DNA of 35,739 nucleotides from Deltaproteobacteria bacterium. Lineage in GTDB: Bacteria > Desulfobacterota > Dissulfuribacteria > Dissulfuribacterales > QOAL01. Positions 7,853-17,221 of this stretch are shown in pieces. Positions within the stretch are counted from its first letter, which is position 1; every line of letters begins with the position of its first letter. The notes beneath the pieces were generated by a model. The model was not told the origin of the DNA. It worked only from the letters and a program-made list of their open reading frames with translations, and ran no database searches. Made by a program: the position numbers and the translations under genes. The stretch spans positions 1 to 35,739 of the forward strand of contig JALSNW010000026.1 of NCBI GenBank assembly GCA_026986785.1, read 5' to 3'.

Positions 7853-7925
7853 TTTTTCCCTCGATGAGGAAAAAGATTTGCCATTCCCTTCGAAATAGAT
7901 TCGAAGGCTCGGTTACCTAAGGTAA
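7853..7925 (+). repeat. Series of three inverted repeats between two regulatory genes
   Basis: Three dyads follow one another. The first is TTTTTCC (7853-7859) with GGAAAAA (7868-7874). The second is a perfect CCTTCGAA (7887-7894) with TTCGAAGG (7900-7907). The third is TTACC (7913-7917) with GGTAA (7921-7925). A terminator hairpin comes next. They could be RNA stems of a leader or protein sites. They do not fit a riboswitch I recognise; the conserved c-di-GMP-I core (ACGCAAAGCC) is absent. Confidence 0.45.
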
Positions 7926-7963
7926 AAAGGTCCGGATCCCCTATTGATTTTGGAGCCTTTTTT
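7924..7963 (+). terminator. Intrinsic terminator after the sigma54 activator gene
   Basis: AAAAAGG (7924-7930) pairs with CCTTTTT (7956-7962), extended by TCC/GGA with one bulge, and ends in a run of six T. It lies 96 bp after the activator stop and 39 bp before the next start. It either ends the activator transcript or attenuates entry into the PilZ gene. Confidence 0.55.
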
Positions 7964-8001
7964 GCAATATTTTCAAGGAAAACGATTGAAAGGGCATTCC
8001 C

Positions 8002-9459
8002 ATGCTTGGACAAAAGGGCCATCTAAAAGAGATTGCAGGTAAGGAGCGCAGGAGATTTCCACGGGTACAGGCCCAGATCCCTGTATATTTCAAGACAGGT
8101 GCATCCAAAACCCAGGTTACAGGTATTACCAGAGACGTATCTCCCTATGGCCTCCAGCTCTATACGAAGAAGGCAGACATTAGACCAAATGACAAGATAA
8201 GATTCGTTGCGCCAGAGGGGCAATCACCAGGCCTCTGTCTGGATTTCCAGGGCAGTGTCATCTGGACAGACAGGAAAGAGGATGCCACCCACCTGGGCTT
8301 GGTATTCGACAACAATATGGAAGAGGTCATAAATTATCTGCTCTTATTGGCTTTTTCCGAGGATACCCTCTTGGGGTCGAGTTTTTTTCAGTCATTGCTG
8401 GACAGTCTTCCAGATCCTGCGATCCTACTCGACAATCAGTTAAGGATAAAGGCTATCAGTTCAAATCAGCCCATCCTGCCATGCGATCCCAGTATCTTGG
8501 TGGGAGAGAAGATAGGAGAGGCCCCAACCATCTTGAAACAGTTGGCAAGTCCAGAGTTTGAACCAAGAAAGGCAATGGCGGAATGCCTGTTCAAGCGCCA
8601 TATCATGCATTTTAGTGCCCTGCCCCTCAACATGGGAAGGGATGAAGAGGCAGAGAAACGATATTTCAATGTCTTATTAAAACCAGTATCTGTTGGTCAT
8701 GGGCGGGACATGATCTTCGTACAGATCAGAGACGTCACCATGCTATGTAAGCTCAAGGAAAAGATACGGGAGAGGAACAATGCCCTCTGGAGCCAGTATA
8801 AGTTCATGACCATGGGGCAGATAGTGGACGAGTTGCTCGAAGATCTCATCAGCCCCCTATCCGCCATTGTGGGAAGGCTTGATCTTCTCACCATGAAGAT
8901 GAATAGCGTTTACGAATCTGGTGGAAAGGTTGCAGTGGGGGAGTGGTTGAAGGAGCTTCAGATCATTGATGGACTGGTTGAGCAGATCACTGAATTCTGT
9001 ACTGTAGCGGCCAAGAGGCGCGAGAGAGAAAAACTTGGCTCCATGGTCAAGACCATCTCTTTCAACAAATTGATCGAAGAGACACTTCTGGTATTGAAGC
9101 CCAAGTCGTCATTTCGGGCAGTGAACATCCATCTCAGGTTCAAGACAGACCTGCCAGAGTTCCAGGGGGATTATTTCGATTGGTTGAATGCCTTGATCGC
9201 CTTGTTTCAAACTATCATAAAGGAAATGGATACCCTGTCCCACAAGGAGATGACGGTGATCACCGACGTACAAGAGGACTGGATAATATTGTCTATCTCT
9301 CATAATGCCAGGGCCCTCAAGATACCCCTCGAAAGGGAGATGGGGCTTGGTATCCTAGAGGTCTTAAGAGAAAAATACGGCGTCTCGATCAAGACACACG
9401 GAGACAACGGTAGTCAGACCATAGTTTTCAGGGTAAGAATCCAGGAAGATGTTCGATAA
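8002..9459 (+). CDS. PilZ-PAS protein with degenerate histidine-kinase core
   Basis: This 485-residue cytosolic protein starts with a PilZ c-di-GMP-binding domain: RRRFPR at 16-21 and DVSPYG at 45-50, matching RxxxR and D/NxSxxG. A PAS-like segment follows at about 125-245 (FFQSLLDSLPDPAILLDNQLRI). Next comes a DHp-like helix pair at about 262-335 and an ATPase-like C-terminus. The kinase core looks inactive. Where active kinases have HExNNP, this reads EDLISP, with Glu280 in place of the phosphorylated His. The N-box Asn is missing and the G1-box DNG is HNA (434-436). Only the GLG of the G2 box (448-450) survives. SD AAAGGG precedes the ATG by about 8 bases. It probably works as a c-di-GMP-responsive scaffold or partner-binding regulator, with the receiver protein or the sigma54 activator as possible partners (inference). 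Confidence 0.8.
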   Translation: MLGQKGHLKEIAGKERRRFPRVQAQIPVYFKTGASKTQVTGITRDVSPYGLQLYTKKADIRPNDKIRFVAPEGQSPGLCLDFQGSVIWTDRKEDATHLGLVFDNNMEEVINYLLLLAFSEDTLLGSSFFQSLLDSLPDPAILLDNQLRIKAISSNQPILPCDPSILVGEKIGEAPTILKQLASPEFEPRKAMAECLFKRHIMHFSALPLNMGRDEEAEKRYFNVLLKPVSVGHGRDMIFVQIRDVTMLCKLKEKIRERNNALWSQYKFMTMGQIVDELLEDLISPLSAIVGRLDLLTMKMNSVYESGGKVAVGEWLKELQIIDGLVEQITEFCTVAAKRREREKLGSMVKTISFNKLIEETLLVLKPKSSFRAVNIHLRFKTDLPEFQGDYFDWLNALIALFQTIIKEMDTLSHKEMTVITDVQEDWIILSISHNARALKIPLEREMGLGILEVLREKYGVSIKTHGDNGSQTIVFRVRIQEDVR

Positions 9460-9461
9460 AC

Positions 9462-9830
9462 TCAACCACCCTGGAGATGCCTTTTGACAGAAGCCTTCAA
9501 TTCATCCAAGTTGAACGATTTGACAATGTAATCGTCAGATGCCCAAGATGCCAGGTCCTGCTTGTATTCTGGATAGGCAGAACTGAGGATCACCGGGACA
9601 TTTGGCTTCAGTTGCTTCATCTGTCTGAGGACCTCTATGCCATCCATCCCAGGCATGTTTATATCCAGGATGACCAGATCAGGCTGCTCTGATTCGAAGA
9701 GCTTAAGGGCATCTTCGCCGTTCATGGCAGAGATCACTTGGTAGCCCTCGTCTTCCAACTCTTCTCTATAAAGTAGGTGTATGCTTTCTTCGTCGTCTAC
9801 TACCAGAATTTTTTTCGGGTCACTGCTCAT
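9462..9830 (-). CDS. Single-domain response regulator (CheY-like receiver)
   Basis: The 122-residue protein is a stand-alone receiver domain. Acidic-pocket D12/D13, phosphoacceptor D56 in ILDINMPGMDG, the Ser/Ala switch at S84-A85 and lysine K104 are all present. No output domain follows. A strong SD (AAGGGGGA) lies upstream of the ATG. It follows galT by 13 bp on the same strand and converges with the PilZ-pseudokinase gene, whose stop is 2 bp away. It could be phosphorylated by a kinase elsewhere. Its conserved D56 contrasts with the missing His in its neighbour. Confidence 0.9.
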   Translation of the reverse strand: MSSDPKKILVVDDEESIHLLYREELEDEGYQVISAMNGEDALKLFESEQPDLVILDINMPGMDGIEVLRQMKQLKPNVPVILSSAYPEYKQDLASWASDDYIVKSFNLDELKASVKRHLQGG

Positions 9831-9843
9831 CTAAATCCCCCTT

Positions 9844-10845
9844 TTAATTTGGACTTGAATCCCTCAGAATTCGGGCAGATTCTTCGGGTGGAGTGGTATT
9901 TATGTGGAAGCCTGTGCCCCATTCAAACCCTGCTACTGTATTGACCTTTGGCATTATCTCGATATGCCAATGGAAATGTTCCAGGCCAAAGTCGGTAAGA
10001 GGCGCAGTATGGAGCATGAAATTATAAGGTACCTTGGGAAGCACTGCATCGAGCTTTCTCATTGTCAGGGAGAAGAGGCTGGTAAGGCCTTCTGCCTGGG
10101 AATCATCGAGGGAAACAAACCTGGATTGATGCCTTTTAGGCAGTACCCACATCTCAAATGGAGAGCGGGGAGCAAATGGACATATAGTGATAAATTCCTC
10201 ATTTTCACATACCACCCTGAGATTCTGCTGTCTTTCTTGCCTGATTATATCACAAAAAACGCATCGCTCCTTGTACTCGAAATATTTCAGGCATCCATCC
10301 AGTTCTTCTTGGATGAGCTGTGGAACAATGGGCAGGGCGATCAACTGGGAATGGGAATGTTCCAGCGAGGCCCCGGCTGCCTTTCCGAAGTTCTTGAAAA
10401 CGATGATGTACTTGAATCTCTTGTCCCTGGCCAGATCTATTATCCTGTCTTTATAGGCGAGAAACACGAGCTGAAGCTGCTCCAAAGGCATGCTGGATAT
10501 GGTATCACTATGCTTTGGGGTCTCTATGATGACCTCGTGGGCCCCAATGCCATTCATCTTGTCATAGATTCCCTCACCTCTTTTGTCCAGTTCTCCTTCG
10601 ATCACAAGGGCAGGGTATTTGTTGGGTACGACCCGGAGCTTCCAGCCGGGGCCATTTGGATCATGGTATGATCTTCCGTATGCCAGTACCTCGGGAGGGG
10701 TGGTCTTTTCGTTTCCTGGACAAAGGGGACAGAATCCCCCTTTTGTCTTCTCTTTTTCAATTATGAAATCATAGGGCCTTTTGCCACGTTCCTTGGCTAT
10801 GATAACCCATCGTCCTATTATAGGGTCTCTTCTGAGTTCCGGCAT
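9844..10845 (-). CDS. galT: Galactose-1-phosphate uridylyltransferase (GalT/HIT superfamily)
   Basis: This 333-residue protein catalyses exchange of UMP between UDP-sugar and a hexose 1-phosphate. It has the catalytic HxHxQ motif (GASLEHSHSQL), a zinc site CPLC (about residues 39-42) and a second CVFC further on. The N-terminal MPELRRDPIIGRWVII is typical of bacterial GalT of the delta and archaeal type. The C-terminal HFHWHIEI completes the HIT-like half. In a genome without an obvious Leloir cluster nearby it may act as a UDP/ADP-sugar phosphorylase (inference). It is flanked by dksA-like and receiver genes in a minus-strand run. The SD is weak. Confidence 0.88.
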   Translation of the reverse strand: MPELRRDPIIGRWVIIAKERGKRPYDFIIEKEKTKGGFCPLCPGNEKTTPPEVLAYGRSYHDPNGPGWKLRVVPNKYPALVIEGELDKRGEGIYDKMNGIGAHEVIIETPKHSDTISSMPLEQLQLVFLAYKDRIIDLARDKRFKYIIVFKNFGKAAGASLEHSHSQLIALPIVPQLIQEELDGCLKYFEYKERCVFCDIIRQERQQNLRVVCENEEFITICPFAPRSPFEMWVLPKRHQSRFVSLDDSQAEGLTSLFSLTMRKLDAVLPKVPYNFMLHTAPLTDFGLEHFHWHIEIMPKVNTVAGFEWGTGFHINTTPPEESARILRDSSPN

Positions 10846-10872
10846 TAAGGATAAACTCTAACGGATAGGGAG

Positions 10873-11235
10873 TTAAAGGCCTTTTGCCTTTTCCTCTTCT
10901 TCCTGTTTTGATTTGCATTCTATGCAAAGGGTAGTAACCGGACGGGCCTCGAGGCGCTTGACTCCGATATCTTCACCACACTCTTCACATATGCCATAGG
11001 TGCCTTCATCTATACGCTCAAGGGCCTTTCTGATCTTTTTTATCAACTTCCTTTCTCGGTCTCTTATCCTGAGTTCGAAACTCCTTTCCGATTCGAGAGA
11101 AGCCCGGTCTGTAGGATCTGGAACCTGCCCGTCACTGGCCGTCATCTCTTCCAGTGTCTTGTCTGCCTCTCCCAGGAGATCGGAAAGTTTCTTGTTCAAC
11201 AAAGCCCTGAAGTATTCAAGCTGAGCCTGATCCAT
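10873..11235 (-). CDS. dksA: DksA/TraR-type RNA polymerase-binding zinc-finger protein
   Basis: The 120-residue protein has a coiled-coil N-terminus and the C4 zinc finger CEECGEDIG...CIEC (C-x2-C-x17-C-x2-C) near the C-terminus, with the TraR/DksA signature YGICEECGEDIGVKRLEARP. Such proteins bind the RNA polymerase secondary channel and, with ppGpp, tune rRNA and stress promoters. DP...DRAS in the coiled-coil tip region (VPDPTDRASLE) fits the acidic tip of DksA. A very good SD (AGGAGG) precedes the ATG. It is slightly shorter than E. coli DksA (151), so it is of the short TraR/YocK-like length class. It lies 33 bp after moaC. Confidence 0.88.
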   Translation of the reverse strand: MDQAQLEYFRALLNKKLSDLLGEADKTLEEMTASDGQVPDPTDRASLESERSFELRIRDRERKLIKKIRKALERIDEGTYGICEECGEDIGVKRLEARPVTTLCIECKSKQEEEEKAKGL

Positions 11236-11268
11236 TTGAAGCCTCCTGTATGATTGAAGGGGTCTGTA

Positions 11269-11757
11269 TCATTTCTCATCTCGCCTTTTCCATGTGCCAC
11301 TTTTGCCACCGCTCTTTTCCAAGAGTTTGATATCCGTAATGACAATGCCCTTTTCTATTGCCTTGCACATATCATACACGGTCAATGCAGCTACAGTCAC
11401 GGCAGTCAAGGCCTCCATCTCCACACCTGTCTTGGCAGTAATGGATGCGGTAGCCAGGATTTCCACCCCTGGAAGATCCTTGGAAAGAATGAATTCTATG
11501 GAGACATGCTCGACGGGGAGCGGATGGCAAAGGGGGATCAACTCACCTACCCTTTTTGCCGCCATTATACCGGCAATCCTGGCAGTGGCCAGCACGTCTC
11601 CCTTGGGTATCTTCTTGTCGGTAAGCATCTTGAAGGTATCCTGGTTCAGGATGACCTTCCCAGAGGCCAAGGCCTTTCTGGCTGTGATATTCTTGCCAGA
11701 AACGTCCACCATGGTCGCCTGTCCTTTGCTGTCGAGATGGCTGAATTCCTGAGTCAT
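11269..11757 (-). CDS. moaC: Cyclic pyranopterin monophosphate synthase (MoaC)
   Basis: This 162-residue cytosolic enzyme makes cyclic pyranopterin monophosphate from the MoaA product in molybdenum cofactor synthesis. The signatures are MVDVSGK, the active-site loop LCHPLPVEH, and GVEMEALTAVTVAALTVYDMCKA. Length is normal. The ATG starts 1 bp after the dnaJ stop codon, so expression is probably coupled. moaA is not in the window. The presence of moaC implies molybdo- or tungsto-enzymes in the organism. Confidence 0.95.
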   Translation of the reverse strand: MTQEFSHLDSKGQATMVDVSGKNITARKALASGKVILNQDTFKMLTDKKIPKGDVLATARIAGIMAAKRVGELIPLCHPLPVEHVSIEFILSKDLPGVEILATASITAKTGVEMEALTAVTVAALTVYDMCKAIEKGIVITDIKLLEKSGGKSGTWKRRDEK

Positions 11758-11758
11758 G

Positions 11759-13140
<1,382 letters not shown>

Positions 13141-13183
13141 GATTCCTCCTGGAAAAAAACGTTCAGATTAGCAAATCTATAAA

Positions 13184-13211
13184 TATATAATGTTTATGTG
13201 CCTCTATGCAA
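13184..13211 (-). promoter_or_regulatory. Candidate sigma70 promoter for rpoZ-dnaJ run
   Basis: On the minus strand TTGCAT (13206-13211) and TATATA (13184-13189) are separated by 16 bp, about 45 bp before the rpoZ start. The surrounding DNA is very AT-rich, so the -10 assignment is uncertain by a few bases. Confidence 0.35.
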
Positions 13212-13212
13212 T

Positions 13213-13562
13213 CCTATTATTTAAACTTAGGGTTTCACCATTGAGAAACAACCCCCTGTCATCCAGCAGATTGTTATGATAATTTTTATTAAAAACACCG
13301 AGATATGTCGATCCAGACAGTAACTTGGACGGGTTTGTTATCTTTATCGGTAAGATTGAAAAATGCCCTGACAAAAGGTCTCACCACTCTCCACCACCAG
13401 ATTGGAGGGGGCCTTTTTTGACAACAGATATTGCTCGCCGTCCATGGCTCGCGCCCTTCGGGCACGCTCACATACGTTCCAATCCGCTGTCCTGCACCAG
13501 AAGGTCGAATGGGCAAGGGTGTGTGGAGGTGTGTAACTGCCTGAGAAATGGGGAGAAACGAC
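13213..13562. other. Non-coding stretch with GC-rich structured part, unexplained
   Basis: No supported gene is seen. The left part (to about 13360) is AT-rich. The part from about 13370 to 13560 is GC-rich and hairpin-prone, for example GCCC-TTC-GGGC near 13456-13467, and AAAAGG...CCTTTT bracketing 13374-13416. It could be an uncharacterised RNA or a decayed repeat element. It does not match tmRNA, RNase P, SRP or 6S features that I can recognise. Confidence 0.4.
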
Positions 13563-13591
13563 AAAACCCCGAGGGGCTCTCCCGACGGGGT
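13563..13591 (-). terminator. Intrinsic terminator downstream of tRNA-Asn
   Basis: Read on the minus strand, ACCCCG (13586-13591) pairs with CGGGGT (13566-13571), with further internal G/C pairing, and the hairpin runs into TTTT. It lies 44 bp downstream of the tRNA 3' end and fits as its terminator. Confidence 0.55.
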
Positions 13592-13634
13592 CTCGCGTTA
13601 ACTAAGAACCGCCTTAAGGTGGCGGATTGTAATC

Positions 13635-13710
13635 TGGCTCCCCGGGACGGACTTGAACCGCCAACCTAGTGGTTAACAGCCACCCGCTCTGCCGATTGAG
13701 CTACCGGGGA
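13635..13710 (-). tRNA. tRNA-Asn (anticodon GTT)
   Basis: The minus strand folds into a full 76-nt cloverleaf with encoded CCA. The acceptor stem is TCCCCGG/CCGGGGA, the D-arm GCTC/GAGC, the anticodon stem GGTGG/CCACT with loop CTGTTAA (anticodon GTT, Asn), and the T-arm GGCGG-TTCAAGT-CCGTC. The discriminator is G. A good promoter lies upstream at 13726-13754 and a terminator downstream at 13563-13591. The tRNA is therefore a single-gene transcript. Confidence 0.95.
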
Positions 13711-13725
13711 ATTGGTAACGGCCTA

Positions 13726-13754
13726 TATTTATAGATCGGCGCCCGATTTGTCAA
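13726..13754 (-). promoter_or_regulatory. Sigma70 promoter of tRNA-Asn with palindromic spacer
   Basis: On the minus strand a perfect TTGACA (13749-13754) is separated by 17 bp from TAAATA (13726-13731), 15 bp before the mature tRNA 5' end. The spacer holds a dyad, ATCGG-GCG-CCGAT (13735-13747), which could be a regulator site or chance. Confidence 0.65.
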
Positions 13755-13825
13755 CAGATAAAAGCAAGAAAATTATGAATAGGTATCTATGACCCGCCCA
13801 CTATGTCATCGAGTTAGGCCTTTCG

Positions 13826-14734
13826 TCAATTTTTCTTGATAGCCGATAGTGCCTGGGCTACAGGGCCATAGTCCCCAGGCGGTGCAAATCCTCTTATTCG
13901 AGCTGCGGTTGCCGCCTTGGAACCTGATGGAAGGGCAAGGAGGGCCTTTTGAATCTTCATGGCCAAGTTGTCAGGGAGGCTGTTTGTCGCAGCTACGGGC
14001 CATGCTGGCCACAGCTGTGACGTGCTACAAAGCAATGGAAAATTTGCATGCTCCTGCGGAGATATGATTCTGAAGGCCTTTAGTTGCACCTTTTTCTCCC
14101 TGGCCATGGATTCCAACTGTCCTGTTCTTACAAATCCCACATCCACGGCCCCATTCAATACTGCATATACCACATAATCCTGTCCCTCGAGGGGTTTGAT
14201 TTGGCTGTCCCTTATGATGTTTATGCCCTTTTGAAGGAGATCGTACGCCTGGATGAGAAAGCCACCACATGAGCCAAAGGAGACTATGCCGATGTGTTTG
14301 CCTCGCAATTGGTTGAGGTTTCTCACTGGATTAGTCTTTCTGGTAAAGATCACACCTCCCATGTAGGGGCCGCCCCTGGAATTTATGACAGTGGCAAGGG
14401 CACGAATGCCAAACCTTTTTCTCAGGCTCACATAGAATTTCTGGTTGGCCAAGATGAGGTCGACCTTGTCCGAACCTACATATTCAGGTACCTGGGAAAA
14501 GTTCAATGGCACCAGGACAACCGTTGTCCCAAGCCTTTTGGAAAGATATTGGACCAGGGGGTGCCAGCGTTTCAAGGCAGTCTGATACCCCCTTTTGGCC
14601 AGGACTCCCAGCCTTACCTGTTGCTGGGCATATCCAGGTGTAGCTATGGAGAGACAGGACAGACACAATACAGAAATCAGAACGGCGAGTAGCTGTCTGA
14701 CCCCAAGGCCTATTGGTTCAAGGATATTTTTCAT
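13826..14734 (-). CDS. Periplasmic PhnD-like substrate-binding protein
   Basis: The 302-residue protein has a long signal peptide (hydrophobic residues about 12-32, likely cleavage after GYA). The mature domain is of the phosphate/phosphite/phosphonate-binding family: QVRLGVLAKRGYQTALKRWHPLVQYLSKRLG, the VDLILANQKFYV segment and the second-lobe GKHIGIVSFGSCGGFLIQAYDLL. The same fold forms the sensing part of TtrS-type kinases. No ABC transporter genes are adjacent. Instead it follows the MCP gene closely and cheW lies before that, so it probably presents a ligand to the receptor. The start is uncertain: ATG at 14734 suits the signal peptide, GTG at 14752 is possible, and neither has a well-placed SD. 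Ligand unknown. Confidence 0.82.
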   Translation of the reverse strand: MKNILEPIGLGVRQLLAVLISVLCLSCLSIATPGYAQQQVRLGVLAKRGYQTALKRWHPLVQYLSKRLGTTVVLVPLNFSQVPEYVGSDKVDLILANQKFYVSLRKRFGIRALATVINSRGGPYMGGVIFTRKTNPVRNLNQLRGKHIGIVSFGSCGGFLIQAYDLLQKGINIIRDSQIKPLEGQDYVVYAVLNGAVDVGFVRTGQLESMAREKKVQLKAFRIISPQEHANFPLLCSTSQLWPAWPVAATNSLPDNLAMKIQKALLALPSGSKAATAARIRGFAPPGDYGPVAQALSAIKKN

Positions 14735-14772
14735 AACGATACCATTTGACACCCCTGGGACAGTGTCGCCCT

Positions 14773-17166
14773 CTATACAAAGGATGATACACGGAATTTT
14801 CTCAAGGCCTTTTCAACGTCCTTTGCAGTGGCTGCCAGTTCCTCCATGGCTGCCAAGGCCCTTTCTGCCCCTTTTGCATTCTGGAGAGCAGTATTCGTGA
14901 GCTGTTGCATCAGTTTCTGAAGTGCAGCGCTTCTTTCCCTCTGTTTTGCCGTGCGAATCGTGATCTCACCCGAGTTTTCCACAACCTTTTCAGCGGTCTC
15001 CACTGCAGAACGAGAGGTCAAGGTGCTGGTGTTGGCGGCATTCATTATCTCATCTGTGAGTTTTATCAGGCCATCTATGGCCTCTTCCGCCTTCTTCCGC
15101 CTCTTGGCCTGGAGTTGGGTCATCTCCTTTATGGAACCTGCAAGATTTTCAAGTTCTACAGTGGATTCGATGATGTGATCGACCGAACCTGCCAGTTCTC
15201 CAGAGGAAAGCGAGATGTTCTTGGTGACTTCACTGCCCCTTTCAACTGTTTTCAAGAGATTCTCCAGGGACTCTGCGCTCTTGGAGGCGAGATGCATTCC
15301 ATGCTTCACATTCTCGGTACTTTCCCCGATGAGGTTTTCGATCTCTTTGGTGGATTCCGCGGTCCTGTCGGCCAGTTTTCTGATTTCCTCTGCAACCACG
15401 GCAAAGCCCCTGCCATGTTCACCAGCCCTGGCGGCCTCGATGGCTGCATTGAGGGCCAACAGGTTCGTCTGTTCTGCAATATCAGAGATGAGATATACGA
15501 TCTCCTTCACCTGTTCGGAACTGGAGGCTATGGCGGCCATACCTTCCAGGGTCTGTTGCATGGCCTTGCGGCCTTCGTCTGCACTTTTCAGGGTTTCATC
15601 TGCCTGGGAAGCAGCCTTCTGGGACTCTGATGCCATGTCCTGGAGTTTCTGGGCCATCTCTTTCAGGTTTTCAGCCGTTTTTTCAGCCGCCTCTGCCTGG
15701 GCGACAGCCCTTGCCTGAACCTGTTTGGCTGTGGCGCCCATTTCCACGACGGTATTCGCAGTCTGGATGGCTCCTTCCTTGTTCCTGTTGGAGAATTCAT
15801 TGATCTGCTGAGAGGTCTGGGCCATGTCCTGAATGATCCTGGCGGCGTCCCTGGCGAGTTGGGCCGACGATTCAGCATGAGCTGCAACCTCTGAGGCTGT
15901 CTGTCCCATCAAGGAGATACGTTTTTGTACCTCGTCGGAGTTGGCTGCCTGTCTCTTGGCATTTTCAGTAATGCTGGCAGCAATCTGGTAGATGTTGTCA
16001 CTCGATTGGACGAACTTGGAAGTGGTCTGCATGACACCCTTGAAGGTGTTTTGCAGGCTCTCCAAGAAGGTGTTTACTGCCATGGCCATTTGGCCTATCT
16101 CATCTTTGCTCTTTACCTCGAGGCGGCCGGTGAGATCGAAGTTTTCAGCTGTCTTTCGCATGAGTGCGGCTGTTGCCACTACTGGCCTGATGACATTCCT
16201 GTTCACGAGGAAGGCCAACAGTAGGAGCAACGAGAAGATGGCAGCGTTTCCTATCAGGCCTTGCATAGTCACCTTGGAAAGATTGGCCGTAAGTGTGGCC
16301 TCTGGTTCCATGATTACTGCGGCCCACTTTTCCCTGACCACGTTTGCCTTCTCGGGTATTATGTAAGTCCCACCGACTAACTTCTGATGTTCGGCTGACT
16401 CTGTCTCGAATATGCCGAATTTCGTGTCTCCTGGTTTCCAGTCGGTCAGCACAGTGTTTACCCTGTTGGGATTCTTATGGATGATGATCCTGCCTTTTGC
16501 ATCGATGACAAAGGCGTCCTTCTTGACATCGGTGAACGAGAACAGATTGGCCATTCCAGTAATCCTCGACAGGGCGTTCCAGTCGAGGAAACCTGCAACG
16601 CTGCCCACTACCTTGTTGTTTGCAACAATAGGTGAAACAAGATAGATGTACCATGGAGACCCGGAGGAGCCTTTGAAACCGAAGGGCTTTTTTACAGGTC
16701 CAGCTATCGAGACCATATCAGCCTCCTTTGGCACATCCAGGATCTTCCTGCCAAGCTTTGTGCCAATGGCCTGAGGATTGCTGCAGGCTATCACCTTGCC
16801 TGTCGGGTCGACGACCATGATGTTGTCATAGTATCCATATTGTTTGACCATGCTGCTGAGGAAGGAATCGGTACCGCCTTGGCCTCCTCCAATGTTCACT
16901 GCAAGCTTTATTATGTCCAGATGGGAAAGGGTCCTGATATCGTTGACCCGGCTTTCCATGAAGGTATTGAGATTTTGTGCCAGCGAGCTTGCCTCTGACA
17001 GGAGTTGCCGTTCTCCTTCTTCCTTGAGGCTTATCTGCTGATAAAAATAGATATAGGCCTGTACTCCGAGTGCTATGGCCACGATTACCGAAATGAGTAC
17101 GAAAAGCTGTCGTTGGAGGCTCCATTCCTTTAGACTGCTGCCAATTGAACCACCTTTACGTTTCAT
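14773..17166 (-). CDS. Methyl-accepting chemotaxis protein with double-Cache sensor
   Basis: This 797-residue inner-membrane chemoreceptor has TM1 at about residues 20-42. A periplasmic dCache-type domain at about 45-295 has two repeated segments with the Cache pattern ([19 protein letters not shown] and [18 protein letters not shown]). TM2 is at about 303-322, HAMP at about 323-375, then a long coiled-coil signalling domain. The kinase-contacting tip is at 555-605 ([36 protein letters not shown]). A good SD (GGGAGGT) lies 9 bases before the ATG. It stands between cheW and the PhnD-like binding-protein gene. No CheR-docking pentapeptide is seen; the C-terminus is FRVSSFV. Confidence 0.95.
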   Translation of the reverse strand: MKRKGGSIGSSLKEWSLQRQLFVLISVIVAIALGVQAYIYFYQQISLKEEGERQLLSEASSLAQNLNTFMESRVNDIRTLSHLDIIKLAVNIGGGQGGTDSFLSSMVKQYGYYDNIMVVDPTGKVIACSNPQAIGTKLGRKILDVPKEADMVSIAGPVKKPFGFKGSSGSPWYIYLVSPIVANNKVVGSVAGFLDWNALSRITGMANLFSFTDVKKDAFVIDAKGRIIIHKNPNRVNTVLTDWKPGDTKFGIFETESAEHQKLVGGTYIIPEKANVVREKWAAVIMEPEATLTANLSKVTMQGLIGNAAIFSLLLLLAFLVNRNVIRPVVATAALMRKTAENFDLTGRLEVKSKDEIGQMAMAVNTFLESLQNTFKGVMQTTSKFVQSSDNIYQIAASITENAKRQAANSDEVQKRISLMGQTASEVAAHAESSAQLARDAARIIQDMAQTSQQINEFSNRNKEGAIQTANTVVEMGATAKQVQARAVAQAEAAEKTAENLKEMAQKLQDMASESQKAASQADETLKSADEGRKAMQQTLEGMAAIASSSEQVKEIVYLISDIAEQTNLLALNAAIEAARAGEHGRGFAVVAEEIRKLADRTAESTKEIENLIGESTENVKHGMHLASKSAESLENLLKTVERGSEVTKNISLSSGELAGSVDHIIESTVELENLAGSIKEMTQLQAKRRKKAEEAIDGLIKLTDEIMNAANTSTLTSRSAVETAEKVVENSGEITIRTAKQRERSAALQKLMQQLTNTALQNAKGAERALAAMEELAATAKDVEKALRKFRVSSFV

Positions 17167-17221
17167 TTATATAGACCTCCCTGAAATCACATGAATTAAT
17201 TTTTTATAGACCCCTTCGATA

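Noticed and set aside
7853-7963. c-di-GMP-I (GEMM) riboswitch before the PilZ gene
   Set aside because: The phrase CGGTTACC near 7910 resembles part of the GEMM end, but the conserved ACGCAAAGCC core is absent and the stems do not fit.
13289-13564. Minus-strand 91-codon frame next to the tRNA
   Set aside because: It has no SD or recognisable domain, and its region looks RNA-like or repetitive. Kept only as part of the unexplained stretch.
13325-13669. Plus-strand frame of 114 codons ending in APRDGLEPPT
   Set aside because: Its end is the reverse of the tRNA-Asn gene, a well-known source of false ORFs, and the rest shows no protein-like pattern.
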